A stretch of DNA of 64,000 nucleotides from Alteromonas sp. BL110 (GTDB taxonomy: Bacteria > Pseudomonadota > Gammaproteobacteria > Enterobacterales > Alteromonadaceae). Shown piece after piece: positions 8,900-18,022 of this stretch. Made by a program: the position numbers and the translations under genes. The notes below the pieces were generated by a model. The model was not told the origin of the DNA and ran no database searches. It worked only from the letters and a program-made list of their open reading frames with translations. Position 1 is the stretch's first letter, and each line of letters begins with the position of its first letter. The stretch covers positions 1,860,001 through 1,924,000 of the forward strand of contig NZ_CP031967.1 in the NCBI RefSeq assembly GCF_003443615.1, read 5' to 3'.

Positions 8900-10288
8900 A
8901 TGAGTGAGACAATTAATACCTACAACCCTGCTACAGGGGAAAAGATCGATCATTATCATTTGATGTCAGTTGAAGACGCCGAGCAAGCGGTAACACGCTC
9001 CCAAGAAGCTTATTTAAATTGGCGCCGCACGTCATTTGAAACTCGCGCAGATCTATTCAAAAACCTCGCGGATTTGATGGAAGAACGTATTGACGATCTG
9101 GCCAGCCTGATGACCCGCGAAATGGGTAAAGTGACAGCGCAGGGCAAGCAAGAAGTGCAGTTGTGTGCTCAGATTTGTCGCTACACTGCTGAGCATGGAG
9201 CATCATTTTTAGAAGACGAACACCGTATTTTTGAAGGTGGGCGAGCAATCATCACCTATCAACCTATCGGCGTTATTTTAGGCATTCAGCCGTGGAATTT
9301 CCCACTTTATCAGGTTATTCGCTACAGCGTGTCGAACATCATGGCAGGTAATACGACAGTACTTAAACACGCTAAAAACGTATTTGGTATGGCGCAAGCC
9401 ATTCAGCAGATGTACGAAGATGCTGGTTTCCCGAAAAATGTATATCAGTCGTTATTAATTAATGGCGGTACGGCAAGCGATTTAATTAAGCATAAACACG
9501 TACGCGGCGTTACCTTTACCGGCAGTGATGAAGTAGGTAAGCAAGTAGCGAAAGAAGCAGCGAGTTTATCGAAGAAAACCGTGATGGAGCTTGGTAGTAA
9601 TGATGCCTTCTTAGTACTTGAAGATGCCGATATCGATCATGCGGTAGAAATGTGTATTCAAGGCCGTGTTATCAACAATGGTGAAACTTGTGTAGCGGCT
9701 AAACGCTTCGTAATCGTGGATAGCGTTTATGACGAGTTCAGAGATAAGTTTGTAGCGCAGTGTAAGAAGCTTAAAGTAGGCGATCCAACAGATGAAAATA
9801 CTGATCTTGGGCCTATGGCGAGAGAAGATTTACGGGATGAACTTCATGAGCAGGTGAAAAAATCAGTAGAAGCTGGGGCGAAACTTACCCTAGGTGGTGA
9901 AATCCCGGACGCTAACGGCTACTTTTACCCAGTAACTGTGCTTGAAGACGTATCATCTGGTATGCCGGCGTATGATGATGAACTGTTTGGCCCTGTTGCG
10001 TCATTAATTCGAGCTCGTGACGATAAACAAGCGATGGAAGTCGCAAACGATTCGCGCTATGGACTAGGTGGCGGTATTTTTAGTACAGATACTGATAAAG
10101 CAATTTCATTGGCGAAAGATGAATTTGACACTGGCATGGTAAACATTAACGGGTATTCTCTAGCACAACCGAACCTACCTTTTGGCGGTGTGAAAGATAG
10201 TGGTTATGGCCGTGAGCACGGTGGTTATGGTATGCGCGAATTCGTAAATATCAAAACCATTATGGTAGCCGAAAACGCTGCTGAGTGA
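8900..10288 (+). CDS. sad: NAD(P)-dependent succinate-semialdehyde dehydrogenase (Sad type)
   Basis: A 462-residue aldehyde dehydrogenase, exactly the length of E. coli Sad/YneI, and similar along its length as far as I can recall (GPMARxDLRDELHxQV, VAFGGVKxSGxGRE-type segments). The catalytic residues are present: Glu230 in VMELGSND and Cys264 in NNGETCVAAKRF. Expected reaction: succinate semialdehyde to succinate, the exit of the GABA shunt or related amine breakdown. The ATG at 8900 has AAGGAGAG upstream; an in-frame ATG at 8840 does not. The gene stands alone, with no aminotransferase next to it. Confidence 0.85.
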   Translation: MSETINTYNPATGEKIDHYHLMSVEDAEQAVTRSQEAYLNWRRTSFETRADLFKNLADLMEERIDDLASLMTREMGKVTAQGKQEVQLCAQICRYTAEHGASFLEDEHRIFEGGRAIITYQPIGVILGIQPWNFPLYQVIRYSVSNIMAGNTTVLKHAKNVFGMAQAIQQMYEDAGFPKNVYQSLLINGGTASDLIKHKHVRGVTFTGSDEVGKQVAKEAASLSKKTVMELGSNDAFLVLEDADIDHAVEMCIQGRVINNGETCVAAKRFVIVDSVYDEFRDKFVAQCKKLKVGDPTDENTDLGPMAREDLRDELHEQVKKSVEAGAKLTLGGEIPDANGYFYPVTVLEDVSSGMPAYDDELFGPVASLIRARDDKQAMEVANDSRYGLGGGIFSTDTDKAISLAKDEFDTGMVNINGYSLAQPNLPFGGVKDSGYGREHGGYGMREFVNIKTIMVAENAAE

Positions 10289-10305
10289 TTATTAGTTAAA
10301 TCAAG

Positions 10306-10339
10306 CCATTAGCTAAGTAAAACCATTAGCTAAGTAAAA
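10306..10339. repeat. 17-bp perfect tandem duplication
   Basis: The unit CCATTAGCTAAGTAAAA occurs twice head to tail (10306-10322 and 10323-10339) between the aldehyde dehydrogenase stop codon and its terminator. It is probably a recent slippage duplication with no known role. Confidence 0.9.
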
Positions 10340-10350
10340 AATTATCTAAA

Positions 10351-10381
10351 AATGGGGCATATCTTACGTGCCCCATTTTTT
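10351..10381 (+). terminator. Intrinsic terminator of the aldehyde dehydrogenase gene
   Basis: Stem AATGGGGCA (10351-10359) with TGCCCCATT (10369-10377) and a 9-base loop, running into a T-run. Confidence 0.85.
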
Positions 10382-10506
10382 ATACCTACCTTTATATTTG
10401 CGAACTTTCGACGCTACTTTTAGGTTTCAATGGAATAATTTTGCGCCCATCTTCGGTCTTTTCCTTTGATATGAATGTATAAATTTTTATAAAGCGACAC
10501 AGGGCG

Positions 10507-11640
10507 ATGGCGATGAAGGTCTTACATAGACAGATAAGCGGTATAGGGTTAATTACTGAGATTAAGGACAATAGAAGGTCCAGTAAGCGCGAGAAGCTAA
10601 GCCTAAAGGCGCGCGCGGGCTCGCTGAGCATCCTAGCTGCTACTGCTATATTGTTGTTTTCTTCTGTTGCGTTGGCATCGTCTAGTGCCTTACTTCAAAC
10701 ATCATCCCAATCTGATATATCACCTCATACATGGTCTCAACAATCGAATCATCAAAAAATTGAGAGTACAAACGCCTCATCTATGGCTTGTGGTAAGGTC
10801 GCTGTGCAGGTGTTAGGGTCGGGCGGACCTGAATTGGATGATGGAAGAACATCTAGCGCCTATTTAGTCTGGGTTGAAAACGAAGCCCGTGTGTTGATAG
10901 ATGCTGGCAGTGGAAGCAGTGTCCAGTTCGGCGCCGCGGGAGCGACATTTGAAACCCTCGATGTGATTTTACTTTCCCACTTACACACCGACCATTCAGC
11001 TGATTTACCTAGCTTCGTGAAAGGTGGCTATTTCACCAATCGCGAGAAAAGTTTATGGGTAATGGGGCCAGACGGTAACCATACTATGCCCTCCACTAAC
11101 GCCTACGTATCATCGTTAATTGGCGAGGAAGGCGCGTTTAAATACCTGTCTTCTTACACTATCAAAGGGCAAGACGACTACACAATATCGGCAAAAAGCG
11201 TTGCAAACGCTTCATTAGAGGAACCCTTTGAATACGCAGTGAATAGTGACATTAGCGTTGAAGCTATGTCGGTAAATCACGGGCCTATACCAACACTTGC
11301 GTGGAAAGTTAAGGTTAACGGATGTGAAGCGGTATTTTCTGGTGATACTAACGATAAAGAGGGAAACCTGTCCCGCTTTGCTAAGAATGCTGACCTTTTA
11401 GTGCTGCACAACGCGATTGACGATAACGCGGGACGTGCTGCGAAGAATCTGCATATGACACCATCACAAATCATCGATATCGCCGCCCAGTCTAAAGCAA
11501 AACGCATCGTGCTGTCTCATATTATGAAACGAAGCGAGTTGGGTCTAGACTCACTTACAGAGGCTATTACGGTTGTGGCCGAAGGACGTGTATACGCTGC
11601 TCAAGAATTGATGAATATCAAGCTGCTTGATGAAAACTAG
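10507..11640 (+). CDS. Exported metallo-beta-lactamase-fold hydrolase, RNase Z-like
   Basis: A 377-residue protein with a metallo-beta-lactamase domain. The metal site HLHTDH is at 158-163; further ligands are likely in NHGPIP, the SGDTN segment and a late LSHI. The overall order resembles the RNase Z/arylsulfatase branch. A hydrophobic stretch at about 38-58 ending in ALASS looks like a signal sequence, so it is probably periplasmic. The 37 basic residues before it are unusually long, so the start is uncertain (ATG 10507 or 10513; CAGGG fits the second better). The substrate cannot be told, and an RNA substrate is unlikely for an exported enzyme. Confidence 0.75.
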   Translation: MAMKVLHRQISGIGLITEIKDNRRSSKREKLSLKARAGSLSILAATAILLFSSVALASSSALLQTSSQSDISPHTWSQQSNHQKIESTNASSMACGKVAVQVLGSGGPELDDGRTSSAYLVWVENEARVLIDAGSGSSVQFGAAGATFETLDVILLSHLHTDHSADLPSFVKGGYFTNREKSLWVMGPDGNHTMPSTNAYVSSLIGEEGAFKYLSSYTIKGQDDYTISAKSVANASLEEPFEYAVNSDISVEAMSVNHGPIPTLAWKVKVNGCEAVFSGDTNDKEGNLSRFAKNADLLVLHNAIDDNAGRAAKNLHMTPSQIIDIAAQSKAKRIVLSHIMKRSELGLDSLTEAITVVAEGRVYAAQELMNIKLLDEN

Positions 11641-11666
11641 CCGCAGTTTCAAGTAGAAAACTCACC

Positions 11667-11706
11667 CCCGCATCCCTGTAATAAGAGTGTCGGGATTTGC
11701 GGGTTT
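11667..11706 (+). terminator. Possible terminator of the exported hydrolase gene
   Basis: Imperfect hairpin: CCCGCATCCC pairs with GGGATTTGCGGG (two-base bulge), followed by TTTT. Confidence 0.45.
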
Positions 11707-11743
11707 TGGAGGTTTAAAGCTGAGTCGGTGGGGCGAACCAAAA

Positions 11744-11775
11744 AAAAATGCAGAGCGTTTGGGCTCTGCATTTTT
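11744..11775. terminator. Bidirectional terminator between convergent genes
   Basis: AAAAATGCAGAGC pairs with GCTCTGCATTTTT across a short loop, with an A-run before and a T-run after. It can end both the plus-strand hydrolase transcript and the minus-strand gsp/DUF945 transcript. Confidence 0.85.
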
Positions 11776-11918
11776 AGATAAGGCATGTTTAATTCAGTCT
11801 AAATAAGTCAATGTATCGCGCGATTAACGCTTTGTGTTAACCGTACTTTTAACTGTTCTTTCAACCGTACTTTTTACCATATTTAGCTTTTCGGGTATTT
11901 AAAATACTGTTCTACTAG

Positions 11919-13352
11919 TTACTGAGGCGCAAAAGGCAGCGGAATAGGCGTGCCGTTAACGCTGGCTTTGCCGTCTTTAAGTTCCAGTTTTGTCTCGTAA
12001 CCCTTCTCAGTTTCTTTTATCAAGCCTTGCTGAGCAAAGGTGTTTAACATCATTGGTATTTGCTGCTCTACTGCGGCTTCGAGTTCTTCTGCCGTCATGT
12101 TTTGCGCTTGTGGTGTTGCCATCAATTGGCCCATCATATAACCAGACGCTACGCTATGCGCAAAGGCCTTGTCAGCGGTTATTTGTGCATCGGCCAGTAA
12201 GTGTGTTACCCAATAAGTCACATCTTCCATCGTACCCGGTAGCGAATCAATGCCTACTAGCTTCGTATTAGCATTGGCGGTAAATGAGCCTTCAGGTAAG
12301 GTCGCTTTAAGCGTGGTAATGTTAAGTTCTGGCTCGGCTTTAAGTTGAGGAAGTAAGTTAGCCTCAACAAACTCCATCATTTTAGCGGGAACTTCTTCTG
12401 AAGGGATCATTAAAGATGTGTTGCTAAAGTCTTGATAGGCCTTGATGAAATCTACATCTAAGTTGTTTAGGGCAACGCCTAACACCATATCAGAGGCTTC
12501 TAGCTCTGGCCCCACAACCTTATCAATGGCGTATTCCACATACACGTTGGCGGTGTTGTTGTCTTCATCAATGTCAGTGTCTGTAATCAGTGCAATATTT
12601 TCTAGCTGCACCGTAGCGCCTGCTTCAAGGCCAGATACTTCCATGGTTTCGATGAGCGCTTCAATTTTAGATTCAAATAATTCGCCCTTGAAAGCTCCCA
12701 TCATGCCGCCGTCATAGGCTACATCCATAGATAAATTAGCCATTTTCATTGAAAACTCATCGGTGTTTATAGTTAGCGACTCGCCAGAGGACGTATATAA
12801 GGTTTGCCCTCCATCAGGCTTCGCTTCACCTGCATAACCGGAAAATAGCAGAGTAAAGCCTTCTTCCTCATTAGTAGCGCTAAGGGCCGGAACTACGTCT
12901 TCATAACTCAGACCGCCAAATAAACCAACCACACCTTCATTGTGATAGATGGACTGTTGCGCATCCCATTGAACGTACTCTCTTAATTCATCACCATCAA
13001 TCGACACCGTGTAATGAACGCGCCCTAAACCAATGCCGTCACCAAAGTACACAGGACCGTGATGAGCAACCAAAGTAGCAGTAATGTTAGGGTTTTCGTC
13101 TAAAGGCATTTCTGCTGCATCGACATTTTGCGCATTGAAAAGCGCTTGAAAGTCTATAGCAAGTTTGATTTCCGCTTTTGTTGAGAACCAGCCTTTGTCG
13201 TACGAGAGTACTTCGGCTGAATAAACAGCCTGTTCGTTAAGTCCGTTTACTGCAGCGTTAACGTTATCTTCAACGCTAGAACCGATGAAATAAGGGGCAA
13301 TACCAAGCGCAACTAAAGTCACGCCAGCGCCAGCTAAAAGAGGTTTGTTCAT
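11919..13352 (-). CDS. DUF945 (YdgA-like) family protein
   Basis: A 477-residue protein of the YdgA/DUF945 family, whose function is not well established. A single N-terminal hydrophobic segment (residues about 4-24, PLLAGAGVTLVALGIAPYFIG) anchors or exports it. The signature GWFSTKAEIKL follows, then a long series of beta-rich repeats typical of the family. It lies 86 bp downstream of gspN on the same strand, so it may be read from the end of the secretion operon, although it is not a known part of the apparatus. Confidence 0.82.
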   Translation of the reverse strand: MNKPLLAGAGVTLVALGIAPYFIGSSVEDNVNAAVNGLNEQAVYSAEVLSYDKGWFSTKAEIKLAIDFQALFNAQNVDAAEMPLDENPNITATLVAHHGPVYFGDGIGLGRVHYTVSIDGDELREYVQWDAQQSIYHNEGVVGLFGGLSYEDVVPALSATNEEEGFTLLFSGYAGEAKPDGGQTLYTSSGESLTINTDEFSMKMANLSMDVAYDGGMMGAFKGELFESKIEALIETMEVSGLEAGATVQLENIALITDTDIDEDNNTANVYVEYAIDKVVGPELEASDMVLGVALNNLDVDFIKAYQDFSNTSLMIPSEEVPAKMMEFVEANLLPQLKAEPELNITTLKATLPEGSFTANANTKLVGIDSLPGTMEDVTYWVTHLLADAQITADKAFAHSVASGYMMGQLMATPQAQNMTAEELEAAVEQQIPMMLNTFAQQGLIKETEKGYETKLELKDGKASVNGTPIPLPFAPQ

Positions 13353-13438
13353 TGTACAATCCTTTGTTGAGTGTGTTTCCTAGTGGCCCTAGTATGAAAA
13401 CTAGGGCGTCTTCTGTGATATTAATTGGGTTTAGCACG

Positions 13439-14194
13439 TTAAAGCTTAATTGGGATATAGCCACTGCTATTAGGCGCACCAAATAAGCGAGCCGCTTGAT
13501 GTACTTCGTTTGGCAAGCTATCGTCGGGTTTAAATTTACCGCTAACGCGGATATTTTTCATGTTGGTAGGAATAACCGCGTCCATAGATAAACTTAACAA
13601 GTTAGGCTCGCTTACCATTATGCCAATGTCTTTCCCTTCGCAACGAAGTTTCGCTGAGTAAGTACCGAAATCAATGGGCCCTTGGGTACCCGCAACCGTC
13701 GCGTCTAACCAGTCTCCTGTGCCATCTAGCGATTCACACGCTGGACCAAAGGTTAATTCATTTAACGAGACTTTAAAGCGTCCGCCTGCATTGACAGGTA
13801 AGGGAAGGCGAACTTGTGCAAGTACTCTATCTACAGGCAAGTACAGCGTAAAGTTCTCGGTATTGATTGTATCTTGGCTGAAAAGCCCTGTGGTAACAGG
13901 CCCTTCAAACGCGATGTCGTTTTTATCGCGAATATTACCTGCTTTAAGGTCTAGCTTAATTTTACCCAGTAACATGTGAAGTGGGCTAAGTTCCCACTTT
14001 AGGTTGTTAACAGACAAACCGTTAACCACTAAGGTCTGTGCTTTACCAGAAAATAAGGTGCCACTTACTCCGCTTACCGAGACATTATTCGGCAGTGTTA
14101 CACGACCAATAACCTGTAGTGCGGGCATATAAGCAATAGCAAACAATAGGAAGGCAAGAATTCCGCCTATGATCCAACTAACTTTCGACTTCAT
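13439..14194 (-). CDS. gspN: Type II secretion system protein N
   Basis: A 251-residue inner-membrane protein of the GspN family: one N-terminal membrane segment (residues about 6-28), then a periplasmic beta-rich domain. The segment WELSPLHMLLGKIKLDLKAG and a conserved Cys pair near residues 151-185 are typical of GspN, as far as I can judge. It is the last gsp gene and overlaps gspM by 4 bp. GspN is an accessory component absent from many T2SS operons; its role in the machine is poorly defined. Confidence 0.85.
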   Translation of the reverse strand: MKSKVSWIIGGILAFLLFAIAYMPALQVIGRVTLPNNVSVSGVSGTLFSGKAQTLVVNGLSVNNLKWELSPLHMLLGKIKLDLKAGNIRDKNDIAFEGPVTTGLFSQDTINTENFTLYLPVDRVLAQVRLPLPVNAGGRFKVSLNELTFGPACESLDGTGDWLDATVAGTQGPIDFGTYSAKLRCEGKDIGIMVSEPNLLSLSMDAVIPTNMKNIRVSGKFKPDDSLPNEVHQAARLFGAPNSSGYIPIKL

Positions 14195-14670
14195 GCTTTA
14201 CCTAACTGTAGTCGGCGAATTTTGATATAGCCCGGCGCATCCGCTTCAGCTATATCGGCTTGAAGAATAACTACGCCCATGTTTTCCATGGCCTTAAGCC
14301 ACTCTAGAACCGCATTAAATGGCGCTTGATCTACCCATACTTGAAGCTCATCACCTTGAGGCTGCATACGGGAAATAGCAATATCATGTTGGGCGGTTGT
14401 TCGGTTCACTGCTTGCGGTAACGACCCCGAAAAAGCCCGCTTACTGCCTGTGCTTCGACGTAACTGTTGTGCGCGAGCAGCGCTGTCTTTTACCCAAACT
14501 AAAAGCGACTGTTGGTTATCTAGCAGCTGTTTTTGTTTATCTAGCGCAGCATTAAGTGGTGACCAAACCGCAAAATAAAACAGTGCGATTACTACCATTA
14601 CTGCAGAAATTAGCACTAACTTTTGTTCTCGTTCAGTGAGGGCTTTGTATTTTTCTAAAAGCGCGTTCAC
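14191..14670 (-). CDS. gspM: Type II secretion system protein M
   Basis: A 159-residue bitopic inner-membrane protein of the assembly platform that pairs with GspL. A cytoplasmic start (LTEREQKLV) is followed by one membrane helix (residues about 18-36) and a small periplasmic ferredoxin-like domain. It overlaps gspL by 4 bp (ATGA-type) and gspN by 4 bp, which indicates coupled translation. Confidence 0.9.
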   Translation of the reverse strand: MNALLEKYKALTEREQKLVLISAVMVVIALFYFAVWSPLNAALDKQKQLLDNQQSLLVWVKDSAARAQQLRRSTGSKRAFSGSLPQAVNRTTAQHDIAISRMQPQGDELQVWVDQAPFNAVLEWLKAMENMGVVILQADIAEADAPGYIKIRRLQLGKA

Positions 14671-15866
14671 AACGTACTCCTTACTGACACTGTACCCACA
14701 ACGCCATTGTCACGATTATTAATAGCACCCTGTTCAACCACAAAACCCACGTTTTCAGCGCTGCGTTTAAACTGTTCCAAGGCTTCAAAGTTTTTGCCCT
14801 GCGCCTGAAGTCGAATTTCTGTGCGGGTAGCGTCAAAGCGCAATGTTTGCGGCTTAACGTCTGTGGATGCAAACGCGGGGGCCAGCTGGTCTAACATGAT
14901 AAGCATAGAGGCATCCCCGCCACCCTGCTCTAACTTGGCAAGTTCGCTTTGTAGCTTCAACCGTACGTTGCGATAGGTACCAATGTTAGGAAAGCCGGCT
15001 TTAACTGCGCTACTTATTTCACTGCTAAGTGCTTGGTTTTGCGACTTTAGCTGATAAAGAGTAACGCCTTTATCTACTAAGCTAGTACACAATGCAAGTA
15101 CAGCGAGCACAGCGGCTACACGCCACTGGCTAAGCACACCGCTGCGCTTACGTTTAATTTTGTACTCGCCCTGGCACAAGTTAAAGCTGTTTTGCATGGC
15201 TTCTTTAGCCAATACTTGCATAGGCAATTCAAGTGGGGCCTGTGCTTCTTCAATATTCGGCAGACTGCTTAAATCGATACCTGCGTAGTTCGTGATAGTC
15301 ACAGGCGCTTCCTGCTGCGCAGTAAAGTGTATTAATGTAGGAAGCAACCAAGTTTGTTCGCCTTGAACCCCTTTAAATTCATCTTGGCGAACCAGTAGCT
15401 GTTCACCTAAAGTCAGTACCGACCAGCCGTTTTCGGTAACTGGAACAGCGAGTACGTCAGGAATAATGGTGTCGCAGAATAACTCTGCTTCGCTTAGCCA
15501 AGTTTGCCACTGCTCCATTTTTTCGTGGCTAACCACAGCAACAGCTTGTTTGTCGCCGCGCTTAGGGCCAATGGCGAAAAACTGCTGGCTAATGTCGGTA
15601 GCCAATTCGTCTTCCAGCATAAATGGAATGGCAGAGATAATTTTGCGCCCTGCTTTGGGCGGCAGGTCTACCCATTTAAGCAGTATCTCGCTGCTAGGTG
15701 CTAACGCAATAACGCTTCGCTGACCAGCGCGCTCAGTGAGCGTAGATAAGTCTTGTGCACTGGGTAGTTCGCCAGAAGCAATGATCTCGTCTTCAGATTT
15801 TGAATAAACGAGCCAGCTTATTGGGTCGGTGTAGTTGGCGCCTAAACGCACCAATAATTGTTCCAT
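14667..15866 (-). CDS. gspL: Type II secretion system protein L
   Basis: A 399-residue assembly-platform protein. The N-terminal cytoplasmic actin-like domain (about 1-240) docks the GspE ATPase. One membrane helix follows at about 248-266 (WRVAAVLAVLALCTSLV), then a periplasmic ferredoxin-like domain that interacts with GspM. The length is normal for the family. Its start overlaps the gspK stop by one base. Confidence 0.92.
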   Translation of the reverse strand: MEQLLVRLGANYTDPISWLVYSKSEDEIIASGELPSAQDLSTLTERAGQRSVIALAPSSEILLKWVDLPPKAGRKIISAIPFMLEDELATDISQQFFAIGPKRGDKQAVAVVSHEKMEQWQTWLSEAELFCDTIIPDVLAVPVTENGWSVLTLGEQLLVRQDEFKGVQGEQTWLLPTLIHFTAQQEAPVTITNYAGIDLSSLPNIEEAQAPLELPMQVLAKEAMQNSFNLCQGEYKIKRKRSGVLSQWRVAAVLAVLALCTSLVDKGVTLYQLKSQNQALSSEISSAVKAGFPNIGTYRNVRLKLQSELAKLEQGGGDASMLIMLDQLAPAFASTDVKPQTLRFDATRTEIRLQAQGKNFEALEQFKRSAENVGFVVEQGAINNRDNGVVGTVSVRSTL

Positions 15867-16936
15867 TAATAGGTTCCCCCAAACTCGCGATTCACAATGC
15901 TAACGCCACTATCGGCACTTGCATGAAACACGGTGGAAAGCTTAAAGGTTGCTTTGTTGTATTGTGTTTTTGTATGCAACATAAAATATTCAGTTTTAAC
16001 TGCAAACCATTCTTGTCGAGAACTTGTTAGGTTAAGCGCTTGAATAGATGGCTCATTTAAAAATGCATTCGTATCATCCCACCCGTTTTGCGGACGGCTG
16101 CTGAGTAAACTCGCAGCTTGCTGTATATCAAGCCCTGTTAAACCCGCTAGCAGTGGCGCATCTTCTTCTTCTAACGTATTAACGTTTATTTTCAATTCAC
16201 TGTAATCTGGGATCACGCAAACCAAAGGCATTAAGTCGCCCAGCCACGCTGGTGATACCCCGTTAATAATACGCAATTCACTTTTCGATGCCAGTGGTCC
16301 GTTAGCCGCAAGGTATGCAAACTCTCTTGACTCATACTCGCTGTCCTCTGCGCCATAGGGGCGCATACTATCATCTTCATCCACCCAGTCTGCTAAGCTG
16401 TCGCGCAGTGTATCGGCGGTAAAGTTATCCAGCCCATCTACACTTAGCGATAGCAGCATGGTGTGGAAGGCTTCCATAGCTTCGGTGGTATTACTCGAGG
16501 CGCTATTTTCGTCATTCGAAGCACTACCCGATGTTATCGCGTTAAGATTAAAGCAAGCTTGAAGGTCTTCTAAATTAGCCGTTAGGCCACCGTTTTCTAA
16601 CGGATAGCTAAATTCTTGTGCCCAAGGTTGGTCAATAGAAATAGTATCTGGGCTTTCCTCTATCAGCGACTGAATTGACTTGCGTGCGAAAGCTTCGGCG
16701 CCCATGGCGTACCAATAGGCCTGATTATTATCTTTTAAATTCATAGTGCGCTGCACTTGTAGCTGCAGTCGCGTGCCCATTTCTGTAGCCAGCACGGCCA
16801 CTAATGCCACAATCATCAGCACAATCATTAGTGCCACACCCTTTTGCTTCGCAGGTGGGCTAGACAGTAGACGCTTACATGTTGCAGCCTTAGCGCGCGT
16901 ATGGTTTTTTAAAAAGCGTGTTCCTGTGTTTGGCAT
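15866..16936 (-). CDS. gspK: Type II secretion minor pseudopilin K
   Basis: A 356-residue minor pseudopilin that forms the pseudopilus tip with GspI and GspJ. The prepilin-type N-terminus has the cleavage site KQKG before VALMIVLMIVALVAVLATEM; the leader of about 33 residues is longer than usual. A large alpha-helical domain follows, the GspK hallmark, including ACFNLNAIT. Its start shares a base with the gspJ stop (TAATG). Confidence 0.93.
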   Translation of the reverse strand: MPNTGTRFLKNHTRAKAATCKRLLSSPPAKQKGVALMIVLMIVALVAVLATEMGTRLQLQVQRTMNLKDNNQAYWYAMGAEAFARKSIQSLIEESPDTISIDQPWAQEFSYPLENGGLTANLEDLQACFNLNAITSGSASNDENSASSNTTEAMEAFHTMLLSLSVDGLDNFTADTLRDSLADWVDEDDSMRPYGAEDSEYESREFAYLAANGPLASKSELRIINGVSPAWLGDLMPLVCVIPDYSELKINVNTLEEEDAPLLAGLTGLDIQQAASLLSSRPQNGWDDTNAFLNEPSIQALNLTSSRQEWFAVKTEYFMLHTKTQYNKATFKLSTVFHASADSGVSIVNREFGGTY

Positions 16937-17562
16937 TATGACGATTCACCCGTGGTTAAGGTGAATTCCCTTCGAATTTTGCCAAAGTCTTTACTTACAA
17001 ACTCTATCGCGACTGCCCGAGGTAGTGCCGCGCCTTTGTAGCTTTCACTCCACGAGATATCCTCGTCTTCATCTAATGAGCTGCTGCTCGAGGTGGCGAG
17101 AAACTCAATTTTTAAACTTTCAACGTCTTCTAGCAGCACCCGTACTTTGGGTTCGTAGCCAATAACATTATCCACGTAATTGCTATAAAGACGCTCAAGC
17201 TTGTTTTCTTTAAGCCTGTAGGCAACAAACTGCAAGGTACTTCTTGGCAGCATTAGCTGCGGATTGTGCCAACCGCCTCGCACAAAACCAATACCATCAT
17301 CATCGCTGTCGTCGGTTTCCCCACCTGCCATTACCACATCTTGCTTTTCACCGTTTACACGAGAAGCGCGAGGCACAGCTTGTTGCAGATCTCGTTCAAT
17401 AGTGATCATGGCCCGCTGTAGCAATTGGAGCTTGGCAAAACGCTCTTGTGAAATATCATTACTGTCGATAACTGTGGTGAGTAAGCCCGTTGACGCCAGC
17501 CCGATGAGAGTGAATATGGCCATGGCAATCAGTATTTCTATAAGCGTAAAACCGCGCTGCAT
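16936..17562 (-). CDS. gspJ: Type II secretion minor pseudopilin J
   Basis: A 208-residue minor pseudopilin. The start at 17562 gives a four-residue leader (MQRG) before FTLIEILIAMAIFTLIG, the prepilin peptidase site with Glu at +5, and GGGGAA lies upstream one base after gspI. An ATG at 17592 would overlap gspI by 29 bp and is less likely. The globular domain contains WHNP and QFVAYRL-type segments typical of GspJ. Confidence 0.9.
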   Translation of the reverse strand: MQRGFTLIEILIAMAIFTLIGLASTGLLTTVIDSNDISQERFAKLQLLQRAMITIERDLQQAVPRASRVNGEKQDVVMAGGETDDSDDDGIGFVRGGWHNPQLMLPRSTLQFVAYRLKENKLERLYSNYVDNVIGYEPKVRVLLEDVESLKIEFLATSSSSSLDEDEDISWSESYKGAALPRAVAIEFVSKDFGKIRREFTLTTGESS

Positions 17563-17563
17563 G

Positions 17564-18022
17564 CTAGTTCCCCGCCGTTGGCTTAGCCACAAAGGTGGTA
17601 ACCGATGTCACTGAGCTTTTGTAGCTTTCGTCTTCGCCTACCGAAACGGTAACTGCACGTAAGTCGTTATCGTTGGTCTTCGCAACGGTTTGTTGCCAGT
17701 ACCAGGTGCGGTCTGCCATTTCCATGGTGCCTTTTAAATTATTTTTTGGCGGCCAGGTAGTATCTAGCTGAAGTTGGTTTAGGCGGTTGCTCGCCACCCA
17801 ATTGGCAAAAGTGACAGACTCTATTTGGCCGACGCTAGATAAATGCTCACCAGCTGCTTTAAGTACCGCTGTACCTGTTAGTGCAAAAATAAGCAGGGCC
17901 ACCATAACTTCAAGTAGGGTTAAACCTCGTTGCTTATGGCGTTTATTATAAGCGCCGCGCTTTACAAGTGTACTTACGGTGGTAGAGCTCATACGGGGCG
18001 CACTCATAATAGACAGTTTCAT
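17564..18022 (-). CDS. gspI: Type II secretion minor pseudopilin I
   Basis: A 152-residue minor pseudopilin with the prepilin motif RG-LTLLEVMVALLIFALTG after a leader of about 33 residues. In-frame ATG codons at residues 6 and 11 could shorten the leader. The domain has the short GspI layout (VASNRLNQLQL, WYWQQTV). It overlaps gspH by 4 bp. Confidence 0.9.
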   Translation of the reverse strand: MKLSIMSAPRMSSTTVSTLVKRGAYNKRHKQRGLTLLEVMVALLIFALTGTAVLKAAGEHLSSVGQIESVTFANWVASNRLNQLQLDTTWPPKNNLKGTMEMADRTWYWQQTVAKTNDNDLRAVTVSVGEDESYKSSVTSVTTFVAKPTAGN

